This document shows, one piece after another, positions 22,411-31,821 of a stretch of DNA of 64,000 nucleotides (the stretch's first letter is position 1; every line of letters begins with the position of its first letter). Under the pieces are notes generated by a model, which was given only the letters and a program-made list of their open reading frames with translations, was not told the origin of the DNA and did no database searches. The translations under genes were made by a program, and so were the position numbers. This DNA is from Pseudomonadales bacterium (GTDB lineage: Bacteria > Pseudomonadota > Gammaproteobacteria > Pseudomonadales > Azotimanducaceae). The DNA is taken from the NCBI GenBank assembly GCA_017642855.1, contig JAEPOO010000002.1, positions 62,001 through 126,000 on the forward strand. The letters run 5' to 3'.

Positions 22411-23067
22411 TCATCGCTTGCTGCTCAGCACCATCAATCCGTTGTTTTCCGAGATATCAACGTGCTGAAGGAAGGACATACCCAAAAGCGCAGTCGATGG
22501 TTGGGGGCCGTCCATCACCACGGCGCGAACATTATTGACCACGATCTCACCGACCTGAACCTGCCGAAGAACCACGGACCGCGCCACTCGAACATCACTG
22601 GCTGTTGTCACGTTCGTTGCTCTGCTTTCGATATGTTCTATCCCCAGGGACTTTGCCATTTCCGCATTCAACGCAATGACATTCGCACCGGTATCTACAA
22701 GAAAACGGATCGGTCGTCCATTCACAGAGCCTGTCGTCAGGTATTGACGATCACGAGTCATGTTGATGTGTACCTGAACAGTTTTCGGTGCGCTGAAGTT
22801 TGAATCAATACGATCGCTTAGATAAAGCGTCTTGGTCTCACCATTCAACGCCACAATGGCTTTGTTTGCATCCGCCTCAAGAAGGCGCACACCTTCCAAA
22901 GTTGTCTGGCCATTTTTCACAAGCTGTTCCCTGCCGTTGATCACGAGGACCGCAGCACCACTGAACAAACCCTTCACTTCGATATTCACGGCCCAAGAAC
23001 TTTGTGGAAGCAGGCAGAAAAACATCAACAGGAAAGGCGACAGAACTTTCACAGCAAGTCGTTTCAT
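22411..23067 (-). CDS. Exported retropepsin-like aspartyl protease (clan AA)
   Basis: A 218-residue protein with a signal sequence (about 1-26, ending PQSSWAVN) and a C-terminal retroviral-type aspartyl protease domain. The active-site triplet is DTG in RFLVDTGANVIALN (around residue 125), one copy per chain as expected for a dimer. The family (TIGR02281 type) is widespread in proteobacteria but its substrates are unknown. The ATG at 23067 overlaps the pgpA stop (ATGA) and puts the signal peptide at the start; the longer frame from 23097 is not needed. It is the last gene of the nrdR-rib operon. Confidence 0.87.
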   Translation of the reverse strand: MKRLAVKVLSPFLLMFFCLLPQSSWAVNIEVKGLFSGAAVLVINGREQLVKNGQTTLEGVRLLEADANKAIVALNGETKTLYLSDRIDSNFSAPKTVQVHINMTRDRQYLTTGSVNGRPIRFLVDTGANVIALNAEMAKSLGIEHIESRATNVTTASDVRVARSVVLRQVQVGEIVVNNVRAVVMDGPQPSTALLGMSFLQHVDISENNGLMVLSSKR

Positions 23068-23549
23068 AGGGGCGGCAAATCCTGACGTAAGATCCACGGA
23101 ATTGCCTGGAGGATACCCAGGGCATAAACCCCGGCAATCACGTCATCCACCATAATGCCTAATCCGCCAGTCATGGATCTGTCCGCGACGCTGACCGGCC
23201 AGGGCTTCCAGATATCGAAGAGTCTAAATAGCAAAAATGCAGGAATCAGCCAGTACAAACTGGGTAACCAGAGCATAACAATCCACATGCCAACAAATTC
23301 ATCCCAGACAATTCCGCCGGGGTCTTTGACCGACATATCTTCAGCAACTCGATCACACAACCAGCAGCCGAAGACAAAGCCGCCGACAACAACAGCCAGT
23401 TGGACGTAGATCGGAAGACATAGAACCGGCAGGAACAGAAGCAGGCCAACCAACGACCCAACCGTTCCCGGCGCTTTGGGCGAGAGTCCGCTACCCAGCC
23501 CGAAGGCAAGAAAGTAATCCAAACGAGAAAAGACTTTCTCTCTAAACAT
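23064..23549 (-). CDS. pgpA: Phosphatidylglycerophosphatase A
   Basis: A 161-residue membrane lipid phosphatase that turns phosphatidylglycerophosphate into phosphatidylglycerol. Signs: SPKAPGTVGSLVGLL, DPGGIVWDEFVGMW and RLFDIWKPWPV, which hold the catalytic acidic residues, then GIMVDDVIAGVYA. It shares one base with the thiL stop and overlaps the next gene by four bases, so translation is likely coupled along the operon. Confidence 0.94.
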   Translation of the reverse strand: MFREKVFSRLDYFLAFGLGSGLSPKAPGTVGSLVGLLLFLPVLCLPIYVQLAVVVGGFVFGCWLCDRVAEDMSVKDPGGIVWDEFVGMWIVMLWLPSLYWLIPAFLLFRLFDIWKPWPVSVADRSMTGGLGIMVDDVIAGVYALGILQAIPWILRQDLPPL

Positions 23550-24499
23550 CAGAAGTGTTGATAACCGGTCATGTCATGAGGCAGAGCCGACCCATCTGCA
23601 CGCCTGACATTAATACCTGGTTCGTCGACGATGAGCCCTACCCGCGACATGGGTAGACCCAGTTTTCCTGACAACGCTTTGATTGCCTCACGCTTCGATG
23701 GTGCAGCGGTAAAACAGAGCTCGTAGTCGTCCCCAGAAAACAGTGCCATTCTCGTGGCAGTAACCAGCTCTGTTGCCTTGAGCAATTCTGCCGAGAGGGG
23801 TATGGCATCCATCATGATCTCTGCACCGTAACCCTTGCTGGCACAGATGTGTCCTACTTCGGACATGAGCCCATCAGAGATATCTATCATCGCAGAAGCC
23901 AATCCTCGAAGGCCCATACCTGCCTGCAGGCGAGGCGTCGGCGCCCGGTATCTGTCGACAAGGAAGCCTTCCTCAATCCCCGAACGCTGCAGCTCCAGCC
24001 CTTTTGCTGCGTCACCCAAACTTCCGGTCACATACACTTCATCGCCTGGTTTGGCGCCGGACCGGGTAATGGATTCACCTGCCGGCACTGTGCCCATCAC
24101 CGTCACAGTGAGAGAAAGTTCACCTTTCGCAAGGTTGCCGCCTACCAGAGGAATGGCATATTGCTGAATGTTTCGAGACAGCTCTTCGGAACAAGACTCA
24201 AGCCAGCGTTCGTCCGCCGAAGGCATCGTGATTGCGAGCACAAAAGCATGCGGCTCGGCGCCCATGGCAGCAAGATCACTCAGATTAGCCGCCATGGTCC
24301 TGCTGACTGCTATTTCCGCAGGCGCATCTTCAGGAAAGTGGACCCCTTCTATGAGGGTATCTGTGGAAACACATAGCTCATGTCCGGTCGGGATCGACAG
24401 AACAGCACAGTCATCACCCGGGCCAAGGACAACAGCATTACTTTCAACCCGAAGTCGTTTGAAGTACTTATCGATGATGTCGAACTCATTGGCTGTCAT
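23549..24499 (-). CDS. thiL: Thiamine-monophosphate kinase
   Basis: Phosphorylates thiamine monophosphate to ThDP, the cofactor of dxs and of the TPP enzyme in this window. 316 residues from the chosen start. Signs: [10 protein letters not shown] at the N-terminus, GPGDDCAVL metal/ATP motif, DTLIEGVHF, and MIDISDGLMSEV. ATG 24499 matches the family start and overlaps nusB by 14 bases; an in-frame start at 24538 would overlap nusB by 53 bases and add 13 residues unlike the family. Confidence 0.94.
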   Translation of the reverse strand: MTANEFDIIDKYFKRLRVESNAVVLGPGDDCAVLSIPTGHELCVSTDTLIEGVHFPEDAPAEIAVSRTMAANLSDLAAMGAEPHAFVLAITMPSADERWLESCSEELSRNIQQYAIPLVGGNLAKGELSLTVTVMGTVPAGESITRSGAKPGDEVYVTGSLGDAAKGLELQRSGIEEGFLVDRYRAPTPRLQAGMGLRGLASAMIDISDGLMSEVGHICASKGYGAEIMMDAIPLSAELLKATELVTATRMALFSGDDYELCFTAAPSKREAIKALSGKLGLPMSRVGLIVDEPGINVRRADGSALPHDMTGYQHF

Positions 24500-24923
24500 G
24501 TTGCTCAAGTTTTCTGAGTTCTCGCGAGAGTTCATCAAGAACTGTATTCACAAAACGATAACTGTCCGTCGCTCCGAACGACTTCGCCAGCTCAATGGCT
24601 TCATTAATCACAACGCGATATGGAATGTCGATGCGCGATCGAAGCTCGAACGCGCTCATCAACAAGATACCTTTCTCCACCGGGTCAAGTTCGACAAACT
24701 TTCGATCGGATTTGCTTTCGATAAGTTCAATCAGCGCCTGTTCGTCCGCGCCAATTCCGCGAATGACTTCTCGGAAATACTCGAGGTCCGCCCGCTTCAT
24801 GTTGTGGTCATTGATAAAGGGGGCGAGCACGTCGATGTAGTCGACCCCAGTGAGCTGCGCCTGATAAAGCGCCTGTACGAGAAACTGCCGTGTTCTGCTT
24901 CTTGCAGCTGCTGACGGGTTCAT
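24486..24923 (-). CDS. nusB: Transcription antitermination protein NusB
   Basis: A 145-residue all-helical RNA-binding protein that works with NusE (S10) on boxA RNA in rRNA transcription. Signs: [18 protein letters not shown] at the N-terminus with the arginine-rich boxA contact, and [18 protein letters not shown] near the C-terminus. It overlaps ribH by four bases. The ribH-nusB-thiL-pgpA order is standard for gammaproteobacteria. Confidence 0.95.
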   Translation of the reverse strand: MNPSAAARSRTRQFLVQALYQAQLTGVDYIDVLAPFINDHNMKRADLEYFREVIRGIGADEQALIELIESKSDRKFVELDPVEKGILLMSAFELRSRIDIPYRVVINEAIELAKSFGATDSYRFVNTVLDELSRELRKLEQHDSQ

Positions 24924-25384
24924 CCAATAGATCTAAGCAAGCTAACCATTTCGAGCGCAACCATGGCAGCGTCAACACCTTTATTTCCGGCTTTGGTTCC
25001 CGAGCGCTCGACTGCTTGTTCGATCGTGTCTGTCGTTAGAACGCCAAACGCAACGGGTAAATCATGATCAAGACCGACACGAGCCAGACCGCTGGAACAT
25101 TCACCTGCCACATAGTCGAAGTGAGGCGTACCGCCACGAATGACAGCACCCAGAGCAATGATCGCATCGCAATCACCTTGTTTCGCCAGAGCTTTCGCGG
25201 CGAGAGGCAGCTCATAGGCGCCCGGGACTTTTACAATGGTGATATTCGCTTCCAGCACACCGTGGCGCCGCAGGGTATCCACAGAACCGTCAACCAGACC
25301 ATCGACGATCGTGCTGTTAAAGCGACCTGCCACAATCGCAAACTTGGCTGTATTGGCTGAAAAGTCGCCTTCAATTACTTTCAT
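24920..25384 (-). CDS. ribH: 6,7-dimethyl-8-ribityllumazine synthase
   Basis: A 154-residue enzyme that condenses the ribityl-aminouracil intermediate with 3,4-dihydroxy-2-butanone 4-phosphate. Signs: [44 protein letters not shown] with the catalytic histidine, and [14 protein letters not shown]. It overlaps ribD (four bases) and nusB (four bases). Genes for riboflavin synthase (ribE) and for dihydroxybutanone phosphate synthase (ribB), often next to it, are not in this cluster. Confidence 0.95.
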   Translation of the reverse strand: MKVIEGDFSANTAKFAIVAGRFNSTIVDGLVDGSVDTLRRHGVLEANITIVKVPGAYELPLAAKALAKQGDCDAIIALGAVIRGGTPHFDYVAGECSSGLARVGLDHDLPVAFGVLTTDTIEQAVERSGTKAGNKGVDAAMVALEMVSLLRSIG

Positions 25385-26466
25385 GATTGTTTACTCTCTA
25401 AAAAACTCGCGGTAATCCTGATGTCCGGACCAATCTGCCTGACGTCGTTGATCACCAGCTCAGCAAGGTCGCACATTCTATCAACTTCTGGGAAATTGAG
25501 TAGCGAGCGTGCATCACCACCCATCAGCTTGGGTGCAACGTAGATAATCAGTTCATCAACCAGTTTTTGAGCGACCAAGGCGCCCGCAAGCGTAGCGCCG
25601 CACTCGAACAGCACTTCACTGTGTTCTCGAGCAGCCAACTCATCCAACAGAGCTTCAAGGTCAATACGGCCGCCATTGAGCGGCAGTATCAGGTCTCCAT
25701 TGGCGGCCTCGCCCGATACAACCACCGTTGAGTCTCTTGATCGCAATGCTGTATCGACTGGCAGTCGTCCCTTTGAATCGAGAACATAAACAGGTCGATC
25801 AACAGCCGCCGCGATATCCGCCAGAGCAACATCCAGTTCCTCTGCGCGAACATTCAAACGCGGGTCATCATCAATGACCGTTTGCACGCCGGTCACAATG
25901 GCAGCGCTCATCGCTCGGTACTTCTGAACATCCGAACGGGCTGCTGGTGAGGTGATCCACCTGGATTCACCGTTCGCCAGGGCGGTTTTTCCATCGAGCG
26001 TCATCGCCAGCTTTAGGCGAACCCAGGGACGCCGCTTCGTATGCCGCTTGATATGCCCGCGCATCACAGACATTGCGCTGTCGATCAAGACACCAACCGT
26101 GACTTCAATGCCCGCTTCTTCCATAACCGCAATGCCGGCACCGGCGTTTCTCTCATCCGGATCCAGCGTTGCGACAACAACACGTTTAACGCCCGCATCG
26201 ACCAGCGCATGCGCACAGGATGGTGTACGACCCTGGAAACTACAGGGTTCCAGCGTCACATAAACCGTTGAACCCGCGGCCGCAGAACCAGCGGCTTTCA
26301 ATGCGTTGGCTTCTGCATGACCTTTACCCGCAACATCCGTATGGCCTTCAGCCAGAATTTCCCCGTTTTTTACCACAACACAACCGACCGCAGGATTGGG
26401 GTGGGACACATAGCGAGCCCTTTCCGCAAGGCGAATGGCACGAGACATGTGAGCCGCATCAGACAT
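25381..26466 (-). CDS. ribD: Bifunctional riboflavin deaminase/reductase
   Basis: A 361-residue fusion. The N-terminal deaminase (about 1-145) has HAEANAL with the zinc histidine and catalytic glutamate, then [15 protein letters not shown] with two zinc cysteines. The C-terminal reductase (about 146-360) has [17 protein letters not shown] and later a G-rich NADPH region ([12 protein letters not shown]). It carries out steps two and three of riboflavin synthesis. It shares one base with the nrdR stop. Confidence 0.95.
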   Translation of the reverse strand: MSDAAHMSRAIRLAERARYVSHPNPAVGCVVVKNGEILAEGHTDVAGKGHAEANALKAAGSAAAGSTVYVTLEPCSFQGRTPSCAHALVDAGVKRVVVATLDPDERNAGAGIAVMEEAGIEVTVGVLIDSAMSVMRGHIKRHTKRRPWVRLKLAMTLDGKTALANGESRWITSPAARSDVQKYRAMSAAIVTGVQTVIDDDPRLNVRAEELDVALADIAAAVDRPVYVLDSKGRLPVDTALRSRDSTVVVSGEAANGDLILPLNGGRIDLEALLDELAAREHSEVLFECGATLAGALVAQKLVDELIIYVAPKLMGGDARSLLNFPEVDRMCDLAELVINDVRQIGPDIRITASFLESKQS

Positions 26467-26969
26467 CAGCTGTCTCTCTCCTCCTCTTCCTCGACCGCTT
26501 TATCGTCGTTTGCCGCACGATGTTTATCCATGGCTTCAATTTCACGCTGGAACTCGTTCACGTCCTGGAAGCTTCGATAAACAGAGGCAAATCGAACGTA
26601 CGCGACATCATCCAATTCTCTAAGCTCGTCCATCACCAATTCACCGACTTCCCGGGTATGCACTTCACGCTCTCCGCCCGCACGAAGACGATACTTGATA
26701 CGATCGATCGCGGCTTCCATCTGCTCGAGTTCCACGGGTCTTTTCTCAAGAGCACGCAGTAAACCACTGCGAAGTTTGTCTTCGTCAAACGGCTGTCTGG
26801 AACCATTCGTCTTGATGACTCTTGGAAGCACAAGCTCTGCGGATTCAAAGGTCGTGAACCGTTCACCGCAATCCTGACACTCGCGGCGGCGACGCACCTG
26901 GTTACCCTCGCCGACAAGTCGGGAGTCAATGACTTTGGTTTCACTGTAAGTACAAAAAGGACAGTGCAC
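26466..26969 (-). CDS. nrdR: Transcriptional repressor NrdR
   Basis: A 167-residue repressor of ribonucleotide reductase genes. The N-terminal zinc ribbon has two CxxC pairs (CPFC near residue 3-6 and CQDC near 35-38), followed by an ATP-cone (about 48-138) that senses ATP/dATP. The start is GTG 26969 giving MHCPFC, the invariant family start. The end is acidic and longer than usual ([10 protein letters not shown]). First gene of a leftward operon; divergent from ettA with 106 bases between them. Confidence 0.95.
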   Translation of the reverse strand: MHCPFCTYSETKVIDSRLVGEGNQVRRRRECQDCGERFTTFESAELVLPRVIKTNGSRQPFDEDKLRSGLLRALEKRPVELEQMEAAIDRIKYRLRAGGEREVHTREVGELVMDELRELDDVAYVRFASVYRSFQDVNEFQREIEAMDKHRAANDDKAVEEEEERDS

Positions 26970-27075
26970 GGGTTAGATCTAGCCTGAAAAATTGGCATTT
27001 TACTGCATTTTTCATCTGCCAAGTGGCGCCAAGGTTCTAGTAGAATAGGCCGCTCAAATTTTCAGCTGAATCACT

Positions 27076-28746
27076 ATGGCGCAATACGTTTACACCATGT
27101 CCCAGGTTGGCAAGGTCGTCCCTCCCAACCGGACCATCCTGAAAGATATTTCATTGTCATTTTTCCCTGGCGCAAAAATTGGCGTCCTTGGTCTCAATGG
27201 TGCGGGCAAGTCCACACTACTTCGCATCATGGCGGGCGTCGATACCGAGTTTCTCGGCGAAGCCAGACCCCAGCCGGAACTCAAAGTTGGCTACCTGCCG
27301 CAGGAACCACAACTGGATCCCGAAAAGGATGTTCGCAGCAATATCGAAGATGGTCTCGGAGAAATCTCTGAGATGCTCAAGGAATTTAATGGCATCAGCG
27401 ACAAATTCGCTGAACCCATGTCTGACGACGAAATGGCCGAGTTACTTGACCGCCAGGGCGAACTACAGCTGAAGATCGATTCAATGGATGGATGGGATCT
27501 CGATCGAAAGATGGAGATCGCGAGCGACGCGCTGCGACTGCCACCCTGGGATGCCAATGTTGAACACCTATCCGGTGGCGAGAAACGTCGAGTGGCCTTA
27601 TGCCGTCTGTTGATGTCCAACCCCGACATGCTTTTGCTTGACGAGCCGACCAACCACCTCGATGCTGAGAGCATCGCCTGGCTGGAGCGCTTCCTCAAGG
27701 AGTTCCCAGGTACTGTCGTGGCCATTACCCACGATCGTTATTTCCTGGACAACGCGGCTGGCTGGATTCTTGAACTGGACCGAGGTTACGGCATCCCTTA
27801 CGAGGGGAACTACAGTGACTGGTTAGACGCCAAGGAAAAACGTCTTCAGGTAGAAGAAAGTCGAGAAGCCGCCCGCCAAAAATCCATCAAGTCGGAACTT
27901 GAATGGGTGAGAACCCAGCCCAAGGCACGCCAGGCTAAAAACAAAGCGCGACTGGCTCGCTTTGAAGAACTCAACTCTCAGGAATTCCAAACCAGAAACG
28001 AAACCCAGGAACTCTATATTCCACCCGGTCCTCGTCTGGGAGACACAGTGCTGGAAGTTGAGGGGGTCACCAAAAAATTCGGTGACACGGTGCTCATCGA
28101 CAACCTCAGTTTCTCGGTACCCAAGGGGGCCATCATTGGCATTATTGGCGGTAACGGTGCCGGTAAGTCGACCCTGTTCCGAATGATCGCAGGCATGGAA
28201 GAACCGGATTCAGGCAACGTAAGCCTCGGCGAAACCGTTAGCCTCGGATATGTGGACCAGTCTCGCGACGCTCTCGAAGGGGACAAAACGGTCTGGGAAG
28301 AAATTTCCGAGGGTAACGAAATGATACAGATCGGCAAATACGAAACGCAATCTCGTGGTTACGTCAGTCGATTTAACTTCAAAGGGGCAGACCAACAGAA
28401 GTATGTAAAAGACCTGTCTGGGGGTGAGCGAAACCGCGTGCACCTCGCAAAGCTACTAAAAAAAGGCGCAAACTTTCTGTTACTGGACGAGCCAACTAAC
28501 GATCTGGATGTTGAAACGCTGCGCGCCCTGGAGGGCGCTATAGAAACTTTCCCAGGCAGCATGATGATTATCTCGCACGACCGCTGGTTCCTGGATCGCC
28601 TGGCGACTCACATTCTGGCTTTCGAAGGTGACAGTCACGTCGAATTCTTCCCCGGCAATTTCTCGGAATACGAAGAGGATCGAATGAAGCGACTGGGCAC
28701 GAAAGAAATCGTACCCACCCGCGTTAAGTACAAGAAGCTGGGATAG
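27076..28746 (+). CDS. ettA: Energy-dependent translational throttle protein EttA (ABC-F)
   Basis: A 556-residue soluble protein with two ABC cassettes. First: [12 protein letters not shown] Walker [12 protein letters not shown] signature, [14 protein letters not shown] Walker B. Second: [39 protein letters not shown]. The arm insert in cassette one (about 95-140, acidic) and the basic linker (about 240-310) are as in EttA, which binds the ribosomal E site and gates the first peptide bond depending on ATP/ADP. Start [15 protein letters not shown] matches the family. Confidence 0.95.
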   Translation: MAQYVYTMSQVGKVVPPNRTILKDISLSFFPGAKIGVLGLNGAGKSTLLRIMAGVDTEFLGEARPQPELKVGYLPQEPQLDPEKDVRSNIEDGLGEISEMLKEFNGISDKFAEPMSDDEMAELLDRQGELQLKIDSMDGWDLDRKMEIASDALRLPPWDANVEHLSGGEKRRVALCRLLMSNPDMLLLDEPTNHLDAESIAWLERFLKEFPGTVVAITHDRYFLDNAAGWILELDRGYGIPYEGNYSDWLDAKEKRLQVEESREAARQKSIKSELEWVRTQPKARQAKNKARLARFEELNSQEFQTRNETQELYIPPGPRLGDTVLEVEGVTKKFGDTVLIDNLSFSVPKGAIIGIIGGNGAGKSTLFRMIAGMEEPDSGNVSLGETVSLGYVDQSRDALEGDKTVWEEISEGNEMIQIGKYETQSRGYVSRFNFKGADQQKYVKDLSGGERNRVHLAKLLKKGANFLLLDEPTNDLDVETLRALEGAIETFPGSMMIISHDRWFLDRLATHILAFEGDSHVEFFPGNFSEYEEDRMKRLGTKEIVPTRVKYKKLG

Positions 28747-28759
28747 CCTCTTAAAAGGT

Positions 28760-29230
28760 TTACAGAGACACTGATCCGGTCAGCAGGAGGTTGATAAACT
28801 CCTCCCGCTGATCCTGATCGAGGAAGTCGCTTATGGCGACCAACGCCTTCGCAGTCTCTTCTTTCAACTGATCGGCACTGTCGACCCTCGCCTTCAGCAC
28901 TTCTCGGGCTTCAGCGAGCGTCGGCGTCCCTTCCTCTAATAGTGACGCCAATGCCGTCACCGTTCTCTTTTCATCCAGCTCCGCTTGTTCGCGCTCAGTT
29001 TTGAGCGTGTTCAGCACGCTCGCCATACGACGGGTCTGGGACTCATTAAGGTCCAGGTGGTGCGCCAGGTAACGCAAAGGTCTGCGCACACCAAAACTTC
29101 GACCACTCTGGCGATGCCATCGCGTCTCGTAAAACGATTGGCGCGAGGAATCGCAGGATCTGTTAGTTTTGTCACCCGTGGCATAGGCGTAACGCCACGG
29201 CCAACACGACATGTGTCTCATGCTTTTCAT
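28760..29230 (-). CDS. Spy/CpxP-like helical protein, uncharacterised
   Basis: A 156-residue protein. The core begins at GVRRPLRYLAHHLDL (about residue 47) and continues as long amphipathic helices to the end, with LNESQTRRMASVLNTLKTER. This pattern is known from Spy/CpxP/heavy-metal-resistance family proteins. Unlike periplasmic Spy, no signal peptide is seen; the N-terminus is basic and rich in aromatic residues, so a cytoplasmic place is likely. GGAGG lies ten bases before the ATG. It follows radA on the same strand after a 146-base gap. Function unknown. Confidence 0.7.
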   Translation of the reverse strand: MKSMRHMSCWPWRYAYATGDKTNRSCDSSRQSFYETRWHRQSGRSFGVRRPLRYLAHHLDLNESQTRRMASVLNTLKTEREQAELDEKRTVTALASLLEEGTPTLAEAREVLKARVDSADQLKEETAKALVAISDFLDQDQREEFINLLLTGSVSL

Positions 29231-29376
29231 GATAAGAAAGCCTCCATCAAGTGGGGTATCTATCGCCAGGATCTCAGCCTCTGGCGGGTTCGCGTCCCGG
29301 CAATCGCTCGGGACAGTTCTACATTAGGCGCTTAAGGTGAGTGCATCAAGTCGCACAACTCGACTATCGTCTCCTG

Positions 29377-30735
29377 CTAAAAGCTATTCATCGCAGCCAA
29401 AGCCTCGCTAAGCTTGCGGACAGCGGTCACCTTCAGCCCATCAATGGCCTGTTTCGGCTTATTACCTTCGGGCACAATCGCGTGCTTAAAGCCATGTTTT
29501 GCAGCTTCACGCAGACGTTCCTGGCCATTGGGTACTGGACGAATTTCTCCGGACAATCCAACCTCACCAAAACAAACCAGATCGGGCGGCAGAGGTCGAT
29601 CCCGGAACGAAGACACAACGGCGAGAATCAACGCCAGGTCGCTGCTGGTTTCTTCCACACGGATGCCGCCAACCGCATTAACAAATACATCCTGGTCACC
29701 CACCTGCATACCGCCGTGTCGGTGAACAATGGCCAGCAGCATCGATAATCTGTTGTGCTCGAAGCCAACGGCAACTCGACGAGGATTACCAAGGGCACTG
29801 GCGTCCACGAGCGCCTGGGCTTCCAGCAGCAGGGGTCTGGTACCTTCCCACACCACCATGACAATACTGCCTGAGGTTGGTTCAACGGACTTGGACAGAA
29901 AGATGGCTGAAGGGTTACTGACCTCCTGCATACCTTTATCAGTCATGGCGAACACACCGAGCTCGTTGATGGCGCCAAATCGGTTTTTCGCGCTTCGCAG
30001 TGTTCTGAACCTCGAGTCACCGTCACCGTCTAACATCACAAAGGTATCGATCATGTGTTCCAGAATACGTGGCCCAGCGAGAGAGCCTTCTTTGGTGACA
30101 TGACCTACCAGGAATAGTACGGTCCCAGTTGTTTTCGCCTGACGGATTAACTGAGCGGCGGATTCCCTGACCTGAGCAACGCCTCCAGGCGAAGACTCAT
30201 TCAGTGACGTGTGCATTACCTGAATTGAATCTACGACCACGAGATCAGGTTTCATATCATTCCACTGAGCGATGAGTCGCTCGCAGCTGGTCTCTGACAT
30301 AACCTCCAGATCGTCCATCGGCAGATCAAGACGGCGAGCACGCATAGCAACCTGGGAAAGACTTTCTTCGCCAGTCACATAAAGCGCTTCGAGTTTTGTC
30401 GCGAGCTGACACATCACCTGCACAAGCAAGGTGCTCTTACCCGCGCCTGGATTACCGCTAATCAGGATGACAGAACCCTGCACCAGACCACCACCCAACA
30501 CACGATCAAGTTCGCCGATGCCGGTTTCTATCCGCGGTAGTTCTTCCGCTGAGACTTCGCTCAGTTTTTTCGGTGGTTCAAGTTGGCCAGAGTAGCCGGC
30601 TCGCTGAGAAGGTGCTGCATCAACAGAAAGACTGGTCAGTGTATTCCAGGCTTTACACTCGTTGCATTGCCCCTGCCACTTCGCGTATTCCGCACCGCAG
30701 TCGTTGCAGACGTAAACTGTTTTTGATTTAGCCAT
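29377..30735 (-). CDS. radA: DNA repair protein RadA (branch migration helicase)
   Basis: A 452-residue RecA-like protein. An N-terminal zinc finger has C10, C13, C24 and C27; Walker A GNPGAGKS is at 94-101; the RadA-specific KNRFG motif is in SAKNRFGAINELG; a C-terminal Lon-protease-like domain without protease residues ends the chain. It extends heteroduplex during recombination. Three bases separate it from the alr stop upstream, so they are likely co-transcribed. Confidence 0.95.
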   Translation of the reverse strand: MAKSKTVYVCNDCGAEYAKWQGQCNECKAWNTLTSLSVDAAPSQRAGYSGQLEPPKKLSEVSAEELPRIETGIGELDRVLGGGLVQGSVILISGNPGAGKSTLLVQVMCQLATKLEALYVTGEESLSQVAMRARRLDLPMDDLEVMSETSCERLIAQWNDMKPDLVVVDSIQVMHTSLNESSPGGVAQVRESAAQLIRQAKTTGTVLFLVGHVTKEGSLAGPRILEHMIDTFVMLDGDGDSRFRTLRSAKNRFGAINELGVFAMTDKGMQEVSNPSAIFLSKSVEPTSGSIVMVVWEGTRPLLLEAQALVDASALGNPRRVAVGFEHNRLSMLLAIVHRHGGMQVGDQDVFVNAVGGIRVEETSSDLALILAVVSSFRDRPLPPDLVCFGEVGLSGEIRPVPNGQERLREAAKHGFKHAIVPEGNKPKQAIDGLKVTAVRKLSEALAAMNSF

Positions 30736-30738
30736 GAG

Positions 30739-31818
30739 TCAATTTGAAACACGGTAATGGCGATAGACTCGCGACGACACGCCAGTCATCAATGTATAAG
30801 GAATCGTCCCACATAAAGCGGCAATCTCTTCAATGGCCAGACCCTCACCCCAGAGCACGGCTCGATCAGAGGGTTGTACGACATCTGAAGGCTCAAGTTC
30901 GACACAGATCATATCCATGGAAACGTTGCCAACAAGTTTTCGTCGTTCTCCATGCAAGAGTATCGGCGCTCCCTGCGCTATCTCCCTCGGATAACCGTCT
31001 GCGTAGCCCGCTGCAATCACAGCAACCCGGGTATCTTCAGCTGCCGTAAAAATACCGCCATAGCCCACAGACTCACCGGCTTTCACTGCGTGCACAGCAA
31101 TCACCGGTGCGCTGAAAGTCATCGCAGGATGGAGTTCATCCATGGGTTTGAGGTCATCAAAGGGCGTCGCGCCATAAAGCATGAGACCAGGACGCACCCA
31201 GTCCGCAAGACTGGCCGCGTGACCGAGAATCCCTGCCGAGTTAGCAATACTGAGCGTCTTGGCACCCGGCTGCTCAAGGTTGCCAATGACTTCCTGAAGT
31301 CGCATGAGCTGAAGATCCGTTTTGGTTGAGCTTGGATCACTGGCTTCGGACAAGTGTGTCATGACACCCAGCAAAGTTTGTTTGCCCAGAGAAGCCAGAA
31401 CCTCTGGCACTGTCTCGGGAGAAAATCCAAGGCGTCCCATACCGGTATCAATTTTCAGCCATATCTTTCGTCTGGCACCGGAACGCTCAAGCAATTCCAG
31501 TTGAGATTGATCATGAATCACTACCTGAAGCTCGAAGATGCTGGCGAGGTTCAGTTCTTCACGATCGTTTACCCCTTCAAGCAGACAAATCGGCTGTCCT
31601 ATCCCTGCCTCGCGCAGTTCTACAGCTTCACTGACTCGCGCCACACCAAAGGCATCGGCCGCAGGCAGGCTCTGCGCCACCCGAATTGCTCCGTGACCAT
31701 AGGCGTCTGCCTTCATGATCGCCATGGCGCAGCTGTTCGGTGCGTGGTGGCGCACAAGATTGAAATTAGAAGAGATGGCGTCGAGGTCAACGAGCGCGGT
31801 CACCTGTCGACTGCTCAT
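30739..31818 (-). CDS. alr: Alanine racemase
   Basis: Makes D-alanine for peptidoglycan. 359 residues, normal length. PLP lysine K36 is in MKADAYGHGA; the catalytic tyrosine is in ESVGYGGIFTA; NVSMDMICVEL contains the substrate-site region. It follows dnaB with three bases between, as in Pseudomonas and other relatives. Confidence 0.95.
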   Translation of the reverse strand: MSSRQVTALVDLDAISSNFNLVRHHAPNSCAMAIMKADAYGHGAIRVAQSLPAADAFGVARVSEAVELREAGIGQPICLLEGVNDREELNLASIFELQVVIHDQSQLELLERSGARRKIWLKIDTGMGRLGFSPETVPEVLASLGKQTLLGVMTHLSEASDPSSTKTDLQLMRLQEVIGNLEQPGAKTLSIANSAGILGHAASLADWVRPGLMLYGATPFDDLKPMDELHPAMTFSAPVIAVHAVKAGESVGYGGIFTAAEDTRVAVIAAGYADGYPREIAQGAPILLHGERRKLVGNVSMDMICVELEPSDVVQPSDRAVLWGEGLAIEEIAALCGTIPYTLMTGVSSRVYRHYRVSN

Positions 31819-31821
31819 TAT

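Noticed and set aside
24168-24914. 248-codon open frame on the plus strand
   Set aside because: Antisense to thiL and nusB; no family resemblance or ribosome site.
24923-26969. FMN riboswitch near the rib genes
   Set aside because: Genes overlap with no leader space, and the gap before nrdR shows no RFN-like pattern.
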